A DNA stretch of 64,000 nucleotides from Acanthosepion lycidas (lineage: Eukaryota > Mollusca > Cephalopoda > Sepiida > Sepiidae), in the NCBI GenBank assembly GCA_963932145.1, contig OZ010586.1, positions 74,058,587 to 74,122,586 of the forward strand, read 5' to 3'. This document shows positions 10,115 through 20,089 of the stretch, piece by piece. Positions within the stretch are counted from its first letter, which is position 1. Each line of letters opens with the position of its first letter. The notes below the pieces were generated by a model that saw nothing but the letters and a program-made list of their open reading frames with translations, did not search any database and had not been told where the DNA came from. A program made the position numbers and the translations under genes.

Positions 10115-10215
10115 GGGCATTCCAAATCAGATCAAACCCATACCCATTTTTTCTATAAATATTTTCAAGGTTATTGCTCTAATGAACTTTCCACTTTGGA
10201 AAAATGTTATCCCGC
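10115..10215 (+). pseudogene. short LINE-B C-terminal fragment
   Basis: A frame reads HFFYKYFQGYCSNELSTLEK, matching the FYRYFHGKCSDEL segment of LINE-B. It loses similarity after about 35 residues. Confidence 0.55.
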
Positions 10216-10491
10216 CACCTACAGACAAATTGTACATATGGGACCAAATTAGGACTGCACAGAGACATCGTAGCATTGTGGTGACTGTAGTAAGAATGTT
10301 GTTTAAGAATGTGTTGTTTTGGTGTACGGAATACTGTGGTATGTTTGGGTGAGTAATTGTGGCTAGCTAAGTTTAATTATAAAACAGAATAAGACCAGCA
10401 TTCCCTATCCCTCCTTTTGGTCTTGTGCCACATTTTTTTATATTTGACTGAAATAAATATTACTTTCCTCTATCGTACTTAAATACGTTTG

Positions 10492-10690
10492 TAGTTGCGG
10501 AGCCGACTACATAGAGAGAACAACTCAACGCTTATACATGAGAATAAAACAAAACGTTCCTACAAAAATTAGAAATCACACCTTGCCTTTGAATAGACTC
10601 GTCCCGAACACCTATAGTTCCGCTATATGCGAACACCTATTAAAGAACAGAAATTGTGCAGCCAAATTTAGTGTTGACTGGTTCAGTCTG
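10492..10690 (+). pseudogene. Penelope-like GIY-YIG domain, fragment 2
   Basis: One frame reads CSCGADYIERTTQRLYMRIK, then NTYSSAICEHLLKNRNCA. CxC, the YIxRT core, a following Arg and the SAICEHL segment fit the GIY-YIG endonuclease of Penelope-like elements, including its linked zinc-knuckle cysteines. The glycine of YIG is Glu here. It runs directly into the GC-rich hairpin module at 10690. Confidence 0.75.
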
Positions 10691-11070
10691 AAGTCGGACG
10701 ACCGGCTGACAGGCTGATCGGTTGAACTCTCCGCCTTCGGGCGGGGAGGAACCCGAACGAGTCTACGACGAAGGGCGGAGTCTTTTTCGGGGAGGTAAAC
10801 CGACCCTGACCCCGTTTATACGGTTCAAAGGGCATATTTTTGGCCGAGCCCACGGGCTCGGAGATCCCACGTTAAACCGGCCTTATGCCACATGATGCTC
10901 TCGTGGTGGGTGGTGACTAAATACTAGTTTTGATTGGTTCAGTCTGAAGTCGGACGTCCGGCTGACCGGTTGATCTGTTGAACTCTCTGCCTTCGTTAAA
11001 TCCCACGTTAAACCGGCCTTGTGCCACATGATGCCCTCGTGGGGGGGGTGACTAAATCTAGTGTTGACTG
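10690..11070 (+). repeat. GC-rich hairpin module, full copy plus deleted tandem copy
   Basis: Much more GC-rich than its surroundings. It contains ttcagtctgaagtcggacg, a ccttcgggcgg stretch, and a perfect 8-bp hairpin CCGAGCCC/GGGCTCGG (10844-10861, loop ac) preceded by a T-run. A second copy from about 10925 lacks the GC-rich centre. An inverse relative lies at 39708-39880. No coding frame is convincing; it may be part of an LTR or SINE-like element. Confidence 0.7.
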
Positions 11071-11427
11071 GTTCACCTTGTTGTCCCGGTCTCACTCCTT
11101 ATTTCATCTAAGGTTCTGGAGGCACTTTACATCGGGTCCCGTAAGCCTTCTTTGTGCAAACAACGCGAGTGTTTGTTGGGACTCGCTGTCATTTGTTTCT
11201 AGTTCCTTTTGCATATTTTTTTTTGTTTTTTTTTTGTTTTACAATTCCTTTTATTGTACATTTTTCTGTGTTAATTTTAAATCTCCCGTTAAGCCTGAAG
11301 AGCGGGAGCGAAACCGGTTGCTTCACCTTTTTTTTTTTTTTTTTTTGTTTTTTTTAAATATGTCTCGTAATATTAAGTTTTATACTTTTATTTCGATCAT
11401 TAAATTTTGTACCTACAAAAATATCTT

Positions 11428-11429
<2 letters not shown>

Positions 11430-11500
<71 letters not shown>
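11430..11500. repeat. (TA)n microsatellite
   Basis: About 70 bp of TA, after a T-rich stretch at 11328-11355. Confidence 0.95.
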
Positions 11501-11502
<2 letters not shown>

Positions 11503-11519
11503 TCGTAATTATTTCCTCC

Positions 11520-12290
11520 TCTTACGTTCATAACACAACATATTCAGTAAACCTCTACTTTGAGGGGCGCTTGTTTCATGTGAACTGTAGTGAAGGAAAA
11601 GATTTGTTTAATTCCCACGCCATTTTGATGTCTTATCTTTGACAGCGGAAAAGTGGAAGGTAAACGATATAAAGCCAAAATTACACATGTGTAAGAATAT
11701 TGTACATTGTTTTGTAAGTGTCAGATTTGCTTTTTGATGTTGGATTATGACAAGACATGAAATAAATATCTACTTGTCAAGATTTTGATATAAACAAAAG
11801 CGACTCCATCAATGGACTTTTTTTATTATTCAGTTTGGAAATTTTTTAATCACGTCAGCAGTGTTTTCAGCTCTTATTTCATCTTTCAGCAAGAGGTGAT
11901 GTGTTGACAATGTGTATGTTTGTGTGTATGGGTGTTGTTCTGAGTGTGTATGTGATTGTGTGCGTGTTTTTATATGTATGCGTGTGTGCTCTAGTGTGTT
12001 TTGCGTAACTGTGTGCTTATATATGTGTTTTGTGTTTTATTGCTTGTGAGAGTTTTCTTGTTTAGGTTACAGAAGGATTTTTTGTCATTAAAGAAGAAAC
12101 AGATGTCTATATTTTTAATGTACGACTACCTTTTTAATGAAAGAACACAAATTAACATAAATTAACATAAGGATAAAAAATATACAGGTATCAATGACCG
12201 AAGATATTTTTCAAAGCAAGACGATTGTTTGTTTATTTGTTCAGCGGCATATCAACTCTTTATCATTTAATGCCGAAATTTAACTTTCTC
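11520..12290. other. no recognisable gene; GT-rich patch
   Basis: 11900-12050 is enriched in gtgtgt and gtatg words but is not a clean microsatellite. Nothing else is recognised. Confidence 0.5.
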
Positions 12291-12310
12291 CAAAAATGTA
12301 CAGCTGGTAA

Positions 12311-12360
12311 CACACACACGCACACACACACACACACACACAGACACATATATATATATT
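12311..12360. repeat. (CA)n then (TA)n microsatellite
   Basis: cacaca run followed by a short tatata run, at the outer edge of the left arm of the PLE palindrome. Confidence 0.9.
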
Positions 12361-12489
12361 CATACACGTTTCATTAAATAATATAGACAAGTGTTGTCTA
12401 TTTATTTTATGTAAATATTTTTCGTAACTTCTGATAAGTTTAATAACATTATCGTTGAAAGAAGAAAGAAATTCACAGTAGTGATCCAT
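12361..12489 (-). pseudogene. PLE ORF start, left arm
   Basis: Starts MDHYCEFLSSFNDNVIKLIR and ends at LSILFNETCMN before the TA/CA tract. The right-arm copy differs at only a few residues. Only the N-terminal part of the presumed PLE protein is present; the RT domain is missing. Confidence 0.6.
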
Positions 12490-12498
12490 ATTGTTTTA

Positions 12499-12550
12499 AT
12501 ACAATCTAAGCTTTCGGCTTACTTAAGCCATTATCAAAGATGTCAATTAC
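12499..12550 (-). ncRNA. hammerhead-like motif, left arm
   Basis: Minus strand TTTGATAAT is followed by a perfect GGCTTA/TAAGCC stem with 2-nt loop, then GAAAGC. Two core positions differ from CUGANGA (C3 to T, G8 to A). Stem III would be one or two pairs only, so this is low-certainty. Confidence 0.35.
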
Positions 12551-12579
12551 AACATATTAAACAATATACGGACATGTTG

Positions 12580-12630
12580 TAATTGACATCTTTGATAATG
12601 GCTTAAGTAAGTCGAAAGCTTAGATTGTAT
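12580..12630 (+). ncRNA. hammerhead-like motif, right arm
   Basis: Inverse of the left-arm motif. Stem II 12600-12605/12608-12613 keeps pairing through a G-T wobble where the left arm has G-C. GAAA lies at 12614-12617. The same core departures apply. Confidence 0.35.
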
Positions 12631-12639
12631 TAAAAAAAT

Positions 12640-12800
12640 ATGGATCACTACTGGGAATTTCTTTCTTCTTTCAACGATAATGTTATTAAACTTTTCAGAA
12701 GTTACGAAAAATTTTTACATAAAATAAATAGACAACACTTGTCTATATTATTTAATGAAACGTGTATGAATGGAAAGATGCTGCCTAAATACACACAATT

Positions 12801-12805
<5 letters not shown>
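12640..12805 (+). pseudogene. PLE ORF start, right arm
   Basis: Starts MDHYWEFLSSFNDNVIKLFR and continues to NETCMNGKMLPKYTQFKY before (TA)n. The LPKYT segment resembles the N-terminal region of PLE proteins. The 42955-43020 minus strand has a decayed copy of the same segment. Confidence 0.6.

Positions 12806-12855
<50 letters not shown>
12806..12855. repeat. (TA)n microsatellite
   Basis: About 50 bp of TA that truncates the PLE ORF. Confidence 0.95.
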
Positions 12856-12858
<3 letters not shown>

Positions 12859-12936
12859 AGCAAATATGTGGATATAGATCCGACAGTATGACGAAAATAT
12901 GGAAAAACAAAAATCTGAATATGCAAGTATGCTGCT

Positions 12937-13260
12937 TTAATGTTGTTTCAATGTCGACGCCAGACGTTTCGGTCTAGTAGATACAGTAGGATCCCCAATG
13001 CGACTGAAAAGCTCTTGACTGGTAAGTCCAGGGTTCTTCGTGGCCTCTCGTTTAAGTCGTGACATGAGACGACGTGAAATAACCTTCGGCTTGCCTTTAT
13101 CTGCCGTTTTGCGTACTTGTGTAGGGTCGGCGGTGAACTTTTTCGCTGTTTGATGACACCTCCCTATCATTTTAGAAATTTCTAGGGTAGATTTACCTTT
13201 TGAGAGTTCTGAGGTGATAGTTTTCTTTTCAGCATCACTTAAACTGCTTTTATGGCCCAT
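12937..13260 (-). CDS. Tc1-like transposase N-terminus, partial but open
   Basis: 107 residues from MGHKSSLSDAEKKTITSELS without a stop. It holds a first helix-turn-helix (STLEISKMIGRCHQTAKKF), then a basic GRPR-like hinge and a second HTH region (SRLKREATKNPGLTSQELF). This is the paired-like DNA-binding half that recognises TIRs. The DDE catalytic half is absent, so it could bind but not transpose. Confidence 0.8.
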   Translation of the reverse strand: MGHKSSLSDAEKKTITSELSKGKSTLEISKMIGRCHQTAKKFTADPTQVRKTADKGKPKVISRRLMSRLKREATKNPGLTSQELFSRIGDPTVSTRPKRLASTLKQH

Positions 13261-13487
13261 CTTTTCACTAAATTCTTACACTTTTATAATAATTTGGCAC
13301 GCTCAAATCACCGTGCTGATAACAAATATGGGGCCAGTTTGTTTACATTGCGCAGATAAGTACAAAAATATTGTGCAGGGATTGTGCAGGTCAGTGTTGC
13401 CAACATTGTGTGAAAATTTTGTGTGAATTGATTGGACGGTTTTTGAAATATTAGAAAAAAGTTATCTCGATAATAATTTGGCACGCA
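12937..13487 (-). mobile_element. 5' part of a Tc1-like element with IR/DR end
   Basis: On the minus strand the outer end reads actgcgtgccaaattattat and an inner direct copy gagcgtgccaaattattat lies about 180 bp inside (13289-13310), the IR/DR layout of Tc1-type elements. The transposase N-terminus follows. The other end is missing. The outer end borders the TA/GATA tract at 13489. Confidence 0.8.
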
Positions 13488-13488
<1 letters not shown>

Positions 13489-13526
<38 letters not shown>

Positions 13527-13527
13527 T

Positions 13528-13558
<31 letters not shown>

Positions 13559-13612
13559 TAGATATAGATATATATATATATATAGATATATATATATATA
13601 GATAGATATATA
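13489..13612. repeat. (TA)n/(GATA)n compound microsatellite
   Basis: TA run, then gata repeats, then TA again. Confidence 0.95.
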
Positions 13613-13619
13613 TTCAAGA

Positions 13620-13985
13620 ATGTATTACTTGTAATTTATTTTTACAATGAAAATGTATTGCTGTTATTTTTACTACGAAGATGTAATTTTATACTTTCAT
13701 AGAGTTTTTGACCCCAGTTTGAGAGTGGGGAACTATTAAAGGGGACGCTTACAAGTGCTGAATTCAGAGTTGGTTCCACGCTCTTCAAAACCTCCTGATC
13801 AGAGATCTAAAACACATTTAAATAAAAATCTAAGTGAAAATAACTCTAAAAATTCAGGGATCAATTTGATACTGTATCTATATTATGAACAGGACTCTCT
13901 ATCTAAATCGATAAAAAATCAATATACTTTTTCTTCTGAAAATGTCAATACTTGAAATTGTCTAAAGAATGTTAATCTGCAAATA
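13620..13985. other. no recognisable feature
   Basis: A 66-codon open frame at 13755-13955 has no family signature. Confidence 0.45.
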
Positions 13986-13994
13986 TTATTACCC

Positions 13995-14220
13995 AGAAAA
14001 ACCTTTGTTTTTAATCATTTAGCCACTCTGATACAATGGGTTATGAAAAATAGCAATAGTGCAGCGAGAGGCATGTTACGTTTTGTCTGTGGGAAGGGAG
14101 GTGTAGGTTGGAAATAGTTCATCACCCAAAAGGCCGTGTAAACACTTTGTTGAGACTGTAAAGTGAAGACAGGGCTCCTCCTGCCCATCTATGACAAAAG
14201 TACTTCATTTTCGGCTTGAT
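13995..14220 (-). pseudogene. LINE-B fragment
   Basis: On the minus strand NYFQPTPPFPQTKRNMPLAA corresponds to NYFPPYNPFPHKQNVASHSL of the 45925 copy, preceded by a segment matching the 8881-9070 copy. Decayed. Confidence 0.65.
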
Positions 14221-14245
14221 CTAGTCCTTGTACAGGTAGATGATA

Positions 14246-14420
14246 GCAGGAGTTAGGCACTTACTGCAGTGGTAGAGAAACGACCATTTTCAGGGTCGTA
14301 TGTTCGAGGTCCACTTAAGGTCTAAGTTGAGCGTAAGTCCGAATAGGCACTCAAGGCACTGGGCCTTCCTGACAGAAGATCCGCTCCTTGTCTGAAAAAG
14401 AAGTTGATAAGTTATTGCTA
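14246..14420 (+). mobile_element. tRNA-like SINE fragment
   Basis: gcagtggtagagaaacgac fits an A-box and tgttcgaggtccactt a B-box. The following 80 bp have no partner elsewhere in the window, so the family is undefined. Confidence 0.45.
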
Positions 14421-14429
14421 AATCTTGAT

Positions 14430-15690
14430 ATGCTGCAGTTTTATCTAGGTCAAACCTCCGCGATCTCCGCTCTATTTTGAAGAAACTGATACTAATTTTG
14501 TTTTTTTGTTTTATTTTTTGTTTTAGCTAGGTCGTATTAACATTTTATTCGACTAACCTCATATCTACTCTTCTTTTCAAATTATGAGAAAAAAACAAAA
14601 ACACGACGTGACAAAAGCCACGAAGCAAATAATTTTGCGTCTAATTTTCTTTCAGTTTGTTCCGCTTCCTGTGATTACACAGGAACCTACGAGACCGCGA
14701 CGCACGGCAGTAAAAACAAACGTTACGTGTAACGGATATTTCGTCCGACGCAGCAGTTGTATCATATTCTGTAGCTGTGAGCTTTTTTTTGTTGAGACAA
14801 TTTTAATGAAGTGTGGGAGCGGATTGAATGATAAAACGAGATTTGAATCTTCATCACATAACATTATCTGCATTCCAATATTGCGCCAGTTGCTATCAGC
14901 CACTCAGATCTAGCTGCCCGATCCGTCACGGGGACCCAACATTCCCCACCTGCGATGTGTGAGACATTGGCCCTCCATATCTAAGGTGGTTATTGCTTTA
15001 TCTACCTGTCCAATATACTCGTTCTTATGCTTACAATAGTAAATAAGTGTAAGGTCTCGTAGTTCTGTATTCGGTGACCGGGACTAACACCCTTCACCTA
15101 GCTTTAATTGTGGTCTGTTGGAAAATCCGAGTGAAACGTCTACACCGTAACGTGACTGGTTCATCAAGGCTGCAGGAATTTATCAGTCAGCAAGGATTTA
15201 CAAAAATCTGGTATCTCTGCGATGCACACCTCAGGTAACATCTGCAAATTGTATGAAAGCATTAACAGTACGTCTATACCAAGATATCCTGAATTTCTGG
15301 GTAGAAAAAATTAGAAATAATCTATTAAAAAAAAGTTCTTTAATAAGTTACTTTTATTTGTTTTTAAAAAGTCAACGAAAAAATTCATAGTTTGCATGTT
15401 GTTGAGTTGGCTTCGCGCTGAGTAGGCTGGTAGTGAGTTGCCCTGGTGTTGAGTTATCAGGGAAATGTGTTGACCGGTGTTGAGTCGGCGGTATTGAGGT
15501 GAGGTGGCGGTGATGAGTCGTCTGCATCCTAATAAAAATATCTAGAAGAGAAAGATCATGTGTCAGATTTGTCCTGGAGATGAAAAATACTGACATGTCT
15601 ATGTTCTTAATTCAGCAATTCAAATCATCTGAACGTTATGCACTAAAAAAAAAGTCAGATCAAAATTAATTGTAATGCTATGGACCTATT
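14430..15690. other. no firm gene; unexplained open frames
   Basis: Open frames of 109 codons (14584-14913, plus) and 83 codons (14652-14903, minus) overlap on opposite strands and show no motif. 15395-15530 repeats gttgagt-type words in a degenerate way. No host gene supported. Confidence 0.4.
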
Positions 15691-15704
15691 GGCTCCTCCT
15701 CTTA

Positions 15705-15734
15705 TATGCACACACACACACACACACACACACA
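15705..15734. repeat. (CA)n microsatellite
   Basis: About 30 bp of ca. Confidence 0.9.
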
Positions 15735-15759
15735 ATAAGCACAGACAATATGCACGTAC

Positions 15760-15865
15760 ATATATTGCTTAAAATTTGCAATAGTTCTAATGAGCTTTCA
15801 TCATTGGTACCTCAACTTTATAACTTTAAAAGTAGTACTAGTTTGGTAACTACACGGTTTTTAGC
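15760..15865 (+). pseudogene. LINE-B C-terminal fragment
   Basis: Frame reads LLKICNSSNELSSLVPQLYN, matching the Y-F-H-G-x-C-S-D-E-L-S-S-L-V-P region of LINE-B. It joins a LINE-A fragment near 15870 in the same orientation. Confidence 0.6.
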
Positions 15866-15867
15866 AA

Positions 15868-16375
15868 AAGCACGAATTGCAAATCGGAGATACCAAAATC
15901 AAACAAATGCCGAAATTTAAATATCTGGGAAGTGTTTTAACAGAGGACGGAAAGAGCGACCCTGAAAATCGAAGACACATTGGCAGAGCCAAGTAAGCAT
16001 CCCAAAAGCTCTGAAATATGAAAGAATTTCGCAACAAAGAAAAGAGTAGTAAACTGCTATGTTATATCTGTCCTGTATAGCAGTCAGTGCTGGACGATTT
16101 CCTCAAAGATAAAGATGCGATTTGAAACAACAGAAATGTGGTTCTACAGAAGAATGATGAGGATACCGTGGACCAAACATGTGAGTAACGACGAAGTTTC
16201 AGAGAAAATGGAAACAAAAAGGAAACTAATACTTAACATCAGGAAGAGAGGTCGATGTTTCTGGGAATATAATGAGGAACGAGGGCTTGAAAAACCTAGT
16301 ACTCACGGGAAATGTAGAGGGCAAGTGGGATAGAGGAGATCAACGCATAACATACTTAGCGATATATCAACAAGA
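15868..16375 (+). pseudogene. LINE-A C-terminal fragment
   Basis: Reads LQIGDTKIKQMPKFKYLGSV, LTEDGKSDPENRRHIGRAK, then with frameshifts ATEMWFYRRMMRIPWTKHVS-like sequence and a decayed FLGxIMRxxGLEN segment. This is the region after the RT of an endonuclease/RT-type LINE. Several stops; dead. Confidence 0.8.
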
Positions 16376-16384
16376 AAGCATTAC

Positions 16385-16918
16385 CCTAGAACGTAATAAC
16401 TACCTTGGGTATATGGCAACAGTTCCGACAAACTGGTATAGAAGGGTACAAAAGGATAACAACACACACAAAACAGCTTCGGTCTGCCTACCCTATGTGA
16501 AGGGATTATCGAAAAGAAAAATACAAAACATTTGTGGGCCATAAAACATGAGGACGACCTCCAAAAGTGGTTCAACATTCCGGAGAAAACTCCTCAAGGT
16601 AAGATTCTCTCACCATAGAGGACAAGATGACTAAAGAACTGTGTGTACGCCATCACGTGCAGCTGTGGTAAGAAAGAAAAAATAGGTCACCCTCTTAAGG
16701 TAAGACTGCAAGAACAATGGAAAGCCGTAACACGAGGGGAATAGAAAAAAATCAGGTGTGGCTGACCACATCTGGAGGAAAAAGGGAAATCGCCCCCCCT
16801 TTATTGGATGAGGTTGAAATAACAGACAGAAAGCATTACTGGAAAGTACGAAAACTTATGGAATCAGCGCATATGCTAGGCCCCAAAAAATCTCCTAAGA
16901 CTTCCATGCATAGAAATT
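16385..16918 (+). pseudogene. Penelope-like C-terminus with GIY-YIG, fragment 3
   Basis: Order: ASVCLPYVKGLSKRKIQNIC (linker after RT), a TFKSG-S-FRRKLLK-like stretch, a Cys-Gly-Lys-Lys segment, then KSGVADHIWRKKGN, DRKHYWKVRKLMESAHML. This is the RT-linker plus GIY-YIG end of a PLE, with frame breaks near 16520, 16620 and 16800. Its sequence differs from fragments 1 and 2. Confidence 0.7.
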
Positions 16919-17029
16919 AATACAATATGGAAGCCAGTAATACGGATTGCCAGAGAAAAGCAATAATCACAGCAAAAATTGCAATATCAATGGTAATGAT
17001 AAATTTAAATGCAACATCAGTCAGTTTAT

Positions 17030-17100
17030 TCTTTTTTTCTTTCTTTCTTTCTTTCTTTTTTTTTTCTTTCTTTCTTTTATTCATTTATTGTTTATTTGTT
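17030..17100. repeat. (TTTC)n microsatellite
   Basis: tttctttc runs about 70 bp long. Confidence 0.9.
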
Positions 17101-17307
17101 CATTATCGCTTTCCTTGCTGGCGGGGTGGGGTGCGGAGATTAGATTTATGGAGAAAGAAATATCAGGAATAGAGCGTGAGTAGCGGTGACATACAAATCA
17201 AAACAGTATGATGATAGGCTTTTTCATGCCTTAAGTAATGATCAGACCATGCTCGTAAGCCGTAAAACTACCAATTATTGGACAACGCTGTCCTCTACGG
17301 CTACAGT

Positions 17308-17402
17308 ACACACACACACACACATACACACACAGAGGCACACACACACACACACATACACACACACATATATTTATATATATGTATGTATGTATGTATG
17401 TA
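17308..17402. repeat. (CA)n / (TATG)n microsatellite
   Basis: Interrupted ca runs followed by atgtatgtatg. Confidence 0.9.
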
Positions 17403-17674
17403 TAAATGTGGATATAAACCAAATAATTAGATATTTGCAACTGCATATATGTGGGTTAGCGTGCATACACAGGTAAGCGAATAAATATTTACTTAATTAA
17501 TATAATGTGTAAACAAAACATGTGTTTAGACAGAGCTAAGAAGTATATAATAATCAATATATATATATATACATGCCCACGTTCGTAGTTCCGTGGTTCT
17601 ACCAACTCACTTGGCACGAAATATAAATATTACAGTTGATTAAAAAAAAAAAATACTATTATTTACAAGTATTT

Positions 17675-18012
17675 TTTGCACCATGCCGCACAAGAAGGAG
17701 AACCTAGTCATGGCTGTCAGGCAATTTCTGCAACCACATCACCCCTTAAATCTGGCCACCTAACTCCCCAGATCCCCTTGATTATTATGTGTGAGGCGCA
17801 GTTGAGCGAGAGACCAACAAAACTCCTTGTAACAACAAAGATGAACTGAAGGCAAAGATTATGGCAGCATTCGCCAACTTAAACAGAGAGACCGTCCAGA
17901 AGAGTTGCAGATGCCGAAGTAGTCTGGAGGCTGTGGTTGAAACCAACTGTGCGGCATGGTGCAAAGTCTTGTTGCCAGACATAGAATCTTCCAGCAGCCA
18001 CTATCTTGACTC
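17675..18012 (+). pseudogene. mariner-like transposase fragment with snap-back inverted end
   Basis: Plus strand: CHxRRRT, W-P-P-N-S-P-D, DYYV and NKTPCNNKDELKAKIMAAFA, NLNRETVQKSC. This is the catalytic C-terminal half of a mariner-like enzyme, including the NSPD-x-x-P-L-D-Y region. From about 17950 to 18012 the minus strand instead encodes YVWQQDFAPC, the segment that should precede 17681, so an upstream piece is attached in inverted orientation. Dead. Confidence 0.75.
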
Positions 18013-18478
18013 AGGAGGAGGAGGAGGAGGGGAAATTAAGTGTATAGGAAATATATCAGGGGGGTGGTTAAATGAAATATACATACTTTCTTTTCATCCC
18101 ACTTTAGATGAACTCAGAAAGAACTTTTTAGTATATGTACAAAGGGGTCGTGATTTCCGATCTCTGACTCAAACGTTTTTGAGGATTGGAAATGTTATAG
18201 CTAATTTTTCTTATTTACAAAGGTTACAGATGTTGCTATGATTGTTGTAAGGTTTTGCTTTGAAACGTTGTATCTTAAAAATGATAAAAAATATCTTACT
18301 GAAATTTTCCGAAGTTTTTATAACACTACTGAATTCTACTTTGAAAAATAAGAATGTGTAATTACTCTCCAAACTTAGCAGAAGAATCGTGATAAAAAAA
18401 GATCATAAAAGAAAATGACATGTTCATCAATAATTAATCATAGTTAAGGATCAGAAGCTCATGAAGGATTGAAATAAA

Positions 18479-18480
<2 letters not shown>

Positions 18481-18518
<38 letters not shown>

Positions 18519-18533
18519 TTCCCCAATATATAT

Positions 18534-18568
<35 letters not shown>

Positions 18569-18572
18569 TAGA
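18481..18572. repeat. (TA)n and (GATA)n microsatellite
   Basis: TA run 18481-18514, short spacer, then gata repeats to about 18572. Confidence 0.95.
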
Positions 18573-18963
18573 GGGTCTAACAGCAAAATTGTCCAAATTG
18601 TGTAACAGCAAAATTGTCTAATTGTTTATTAATTTCTGAACCGTTGTATCTTAGAAATGATTAAATATATCTTACTGGAATTCTCCGAGATTTTTATAAC
18701 ACCATTGGACTCCACTTTGTGCAATAAGAATGTATTTTTTCTCTTTCTCCTTTTTTATCCCGGTATATCTGTCTGAATGAATTGATTTCTGTTTAAAAAC
18801 TTTCTTTCTGAAGAGATGACTATGACAAATTTCATGGAAAAATTATAACCGATATGGATTGTAAGGGGTTTTGCATAATTTATCATTATGTTCCTCTGTA
18901 ACTTACATTAAACTCTCATTGGATTAAAGTCCTCCTTGAAATTAGCCTACCAATTACAAATTG

Positions 18964-18966
<3 letters not shown>

Positions 18967-19014
<48 letters not shown>
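18967..19014. repeat. (TA)n microsatellite
   Basis: About 48 bp TA between copies 2 and 3 of the element-end repeat. Confidence 0.95.
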
Positions 19015-19017
<3 letters not shown>

Positions 19018-19282
19018 TATATACCGGGTGTAACAGCAAAATTGTCCAAATCGTGCACAGCCAAATTATCAAATTGTTAGATTAAGCTCTGAACCATTGT
19101 ATCTTAGAAATGATTAAAGGTATTTATAACACTATTAGACTCCCCTTTGAGCAAGAAGAATGTATAATTACTCTCCAAAGTTAAAAGAATCGTGATAAAG
19201 TCGATCAGAAACGAATATAACATGCTCATCATTAATTATTCATAACTAAGGTTCGGTTTGTTATGAAGGATTGAAATAAGGT

Positions 19283-19286
<4 letters not shown>

Positions 19287-19335
<49 letters not shown>
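19287..19335. repeat. (TA)n microsatellite
   Basis: About 49 bp TA after copy 3. Confidence 0.95.
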
Positions 19336-19341
<6 letters not shown>

Positions 19342-19346
19342 TATAA

Positions 19347-19520
19347 TAATATTTTTTGTTTAAAAATATGATTCCTTCGCTACATAAGAGTTCTCATGTT
19401 TCAAAAACGTGAGCCGAAATCATCCAAATAATTAATAAAATTAAGTTGGATTGAGGTGTTTAGTCACGTTTCATCTTCAAGCGAAATTTTAGGAATTTAA
19501 TTTTTAAACAAAAAATATTA
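19347..19520 (-). repeat. fold-back with stem-III-like ribozyme remnant
   Basis: aatattttttgtttaaaaat at 19347 is inverted at 19498-19518. Inside, the minus strand reads GAAACATGAGAACTCTTATG then TAGCG, close to the GAAACATGAAAG...TGTGTAGCG half of the hammerhead at 43116-43140 and able to form a stem III. No CUGANGA box is in place, so only half a motif is seen. Confidence 0.45.
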
Positions 19521-19643
19521 TTATAATATAAGCTCTACTTCTGTATGGAGCACTGTTTTTTAAAAATAAAAACAAAAATACTAAGGAACCCCGGATTATG
19601 CACCCAACGTGTTCTTTTGTATTTTCTGCATACCTGCACAAGG

Positions 19644-19645
<2 letters not shown>

Positions 19646-19674
<29 letters not shown>

Positions 19675-19781
19675 CCCAGGATTATTTTCAAACTTATTCA
19701 AGAGAATCTTCGCCCTTTCTAACCTTCCAACTTTTTGACCCCGATTAAGATGCCTTTTCGAATAAATATATATTTTTTCGA

Positions 19782-19850
<69 letters not shown>
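19646..19850. repeat. (TA)n and (TATC)n microsatellites
   Basis: TA run near 19646-19672, then tatc repeats 19784-19820 passing into TA to 19849. Confidence 0.9.
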
Positions 19851-19851
<1 letters not shown>

Positions 19852-19877
19852 GAAAATTATAACATATATATGTTATA

Positions 19878-20087
19878 AAATCACAACAAAAATAGCCATT
19901 TTGTTTCAAAATTTCTAGTGTCTTATCAAGTGACAGTGTTGAATCCAAATTCACTATAATTGAGAGAATAGAAAAGTTCAGTGCAGATAACATTAGAAAG
20001 ATTTTAGAGTCCCATGAAAATAAGTGGATACAACGTCTAAAAACAAAATATCCAGCCGGGCTAAACCATAAATTTAACAATATATAA
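19878..20087 (+). pseudogene. Penelope-like C-terminal tail
   Basis: A frame of 58 codons ends RKILESHENKWIQRLKTKYP, then AGLNHKF and a stop. The E-x-x-W-I-x-x-L-x-T-x-Y-P-x-G-L-N end is typical of the last residues of PLE proteins, after GIY-YIG. It begins at a TA tract, so the rest is lost. Confidence 0.7.
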
Positions 20088-20089
20088 CT

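Larger units (their letters stand above)
12360..12775. mobile_element. head-to-head Penelope-like element ends (large palindrome)
   Basis: Two arms, about 12360-12545 and 12575-12775, are near-perfect inverses around a short AT spacer. Each arm carries, pointing outward, a hammerhead-like motif and then the start of the same ORF. Each arm runs into a TA/CA tract. PLEs are known for inverted and partial-tandem terminal arrangements, which fits. Confidence 0.8.
18250..19290 (+). repeat. three related copies of an IS630/Tc1-type element end separated by TA tracts
   Basis: Blocks at about 18250-18480, 18580-18960 and 19028-19286 share gttgtatcttagaaatgatt, tttttataacac and cttactggaattctccgag-like words. 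Two begin with acagcaaaattgtccaaat. The same terminal word, inverted, bounds the transposase remnant at 20940-21575, so these are probably ends of that element or MITEs derived from it. Confidence 0.6.

Noticed and set aside
10844..10861. Bacterial rho-independent terminator, suggesting contamination
   Set aside because: The hairpin lies in a dispersed repeat found twice among animal retroelements, and the T-run is on the wrong side for a terminator on the same strand.
14584..14913. Small host gene on the plus strand (109 codons)
   Set aside because: No motif, an equally long open frame lies on the opposite strand, and no splice or promoter context could be supported.
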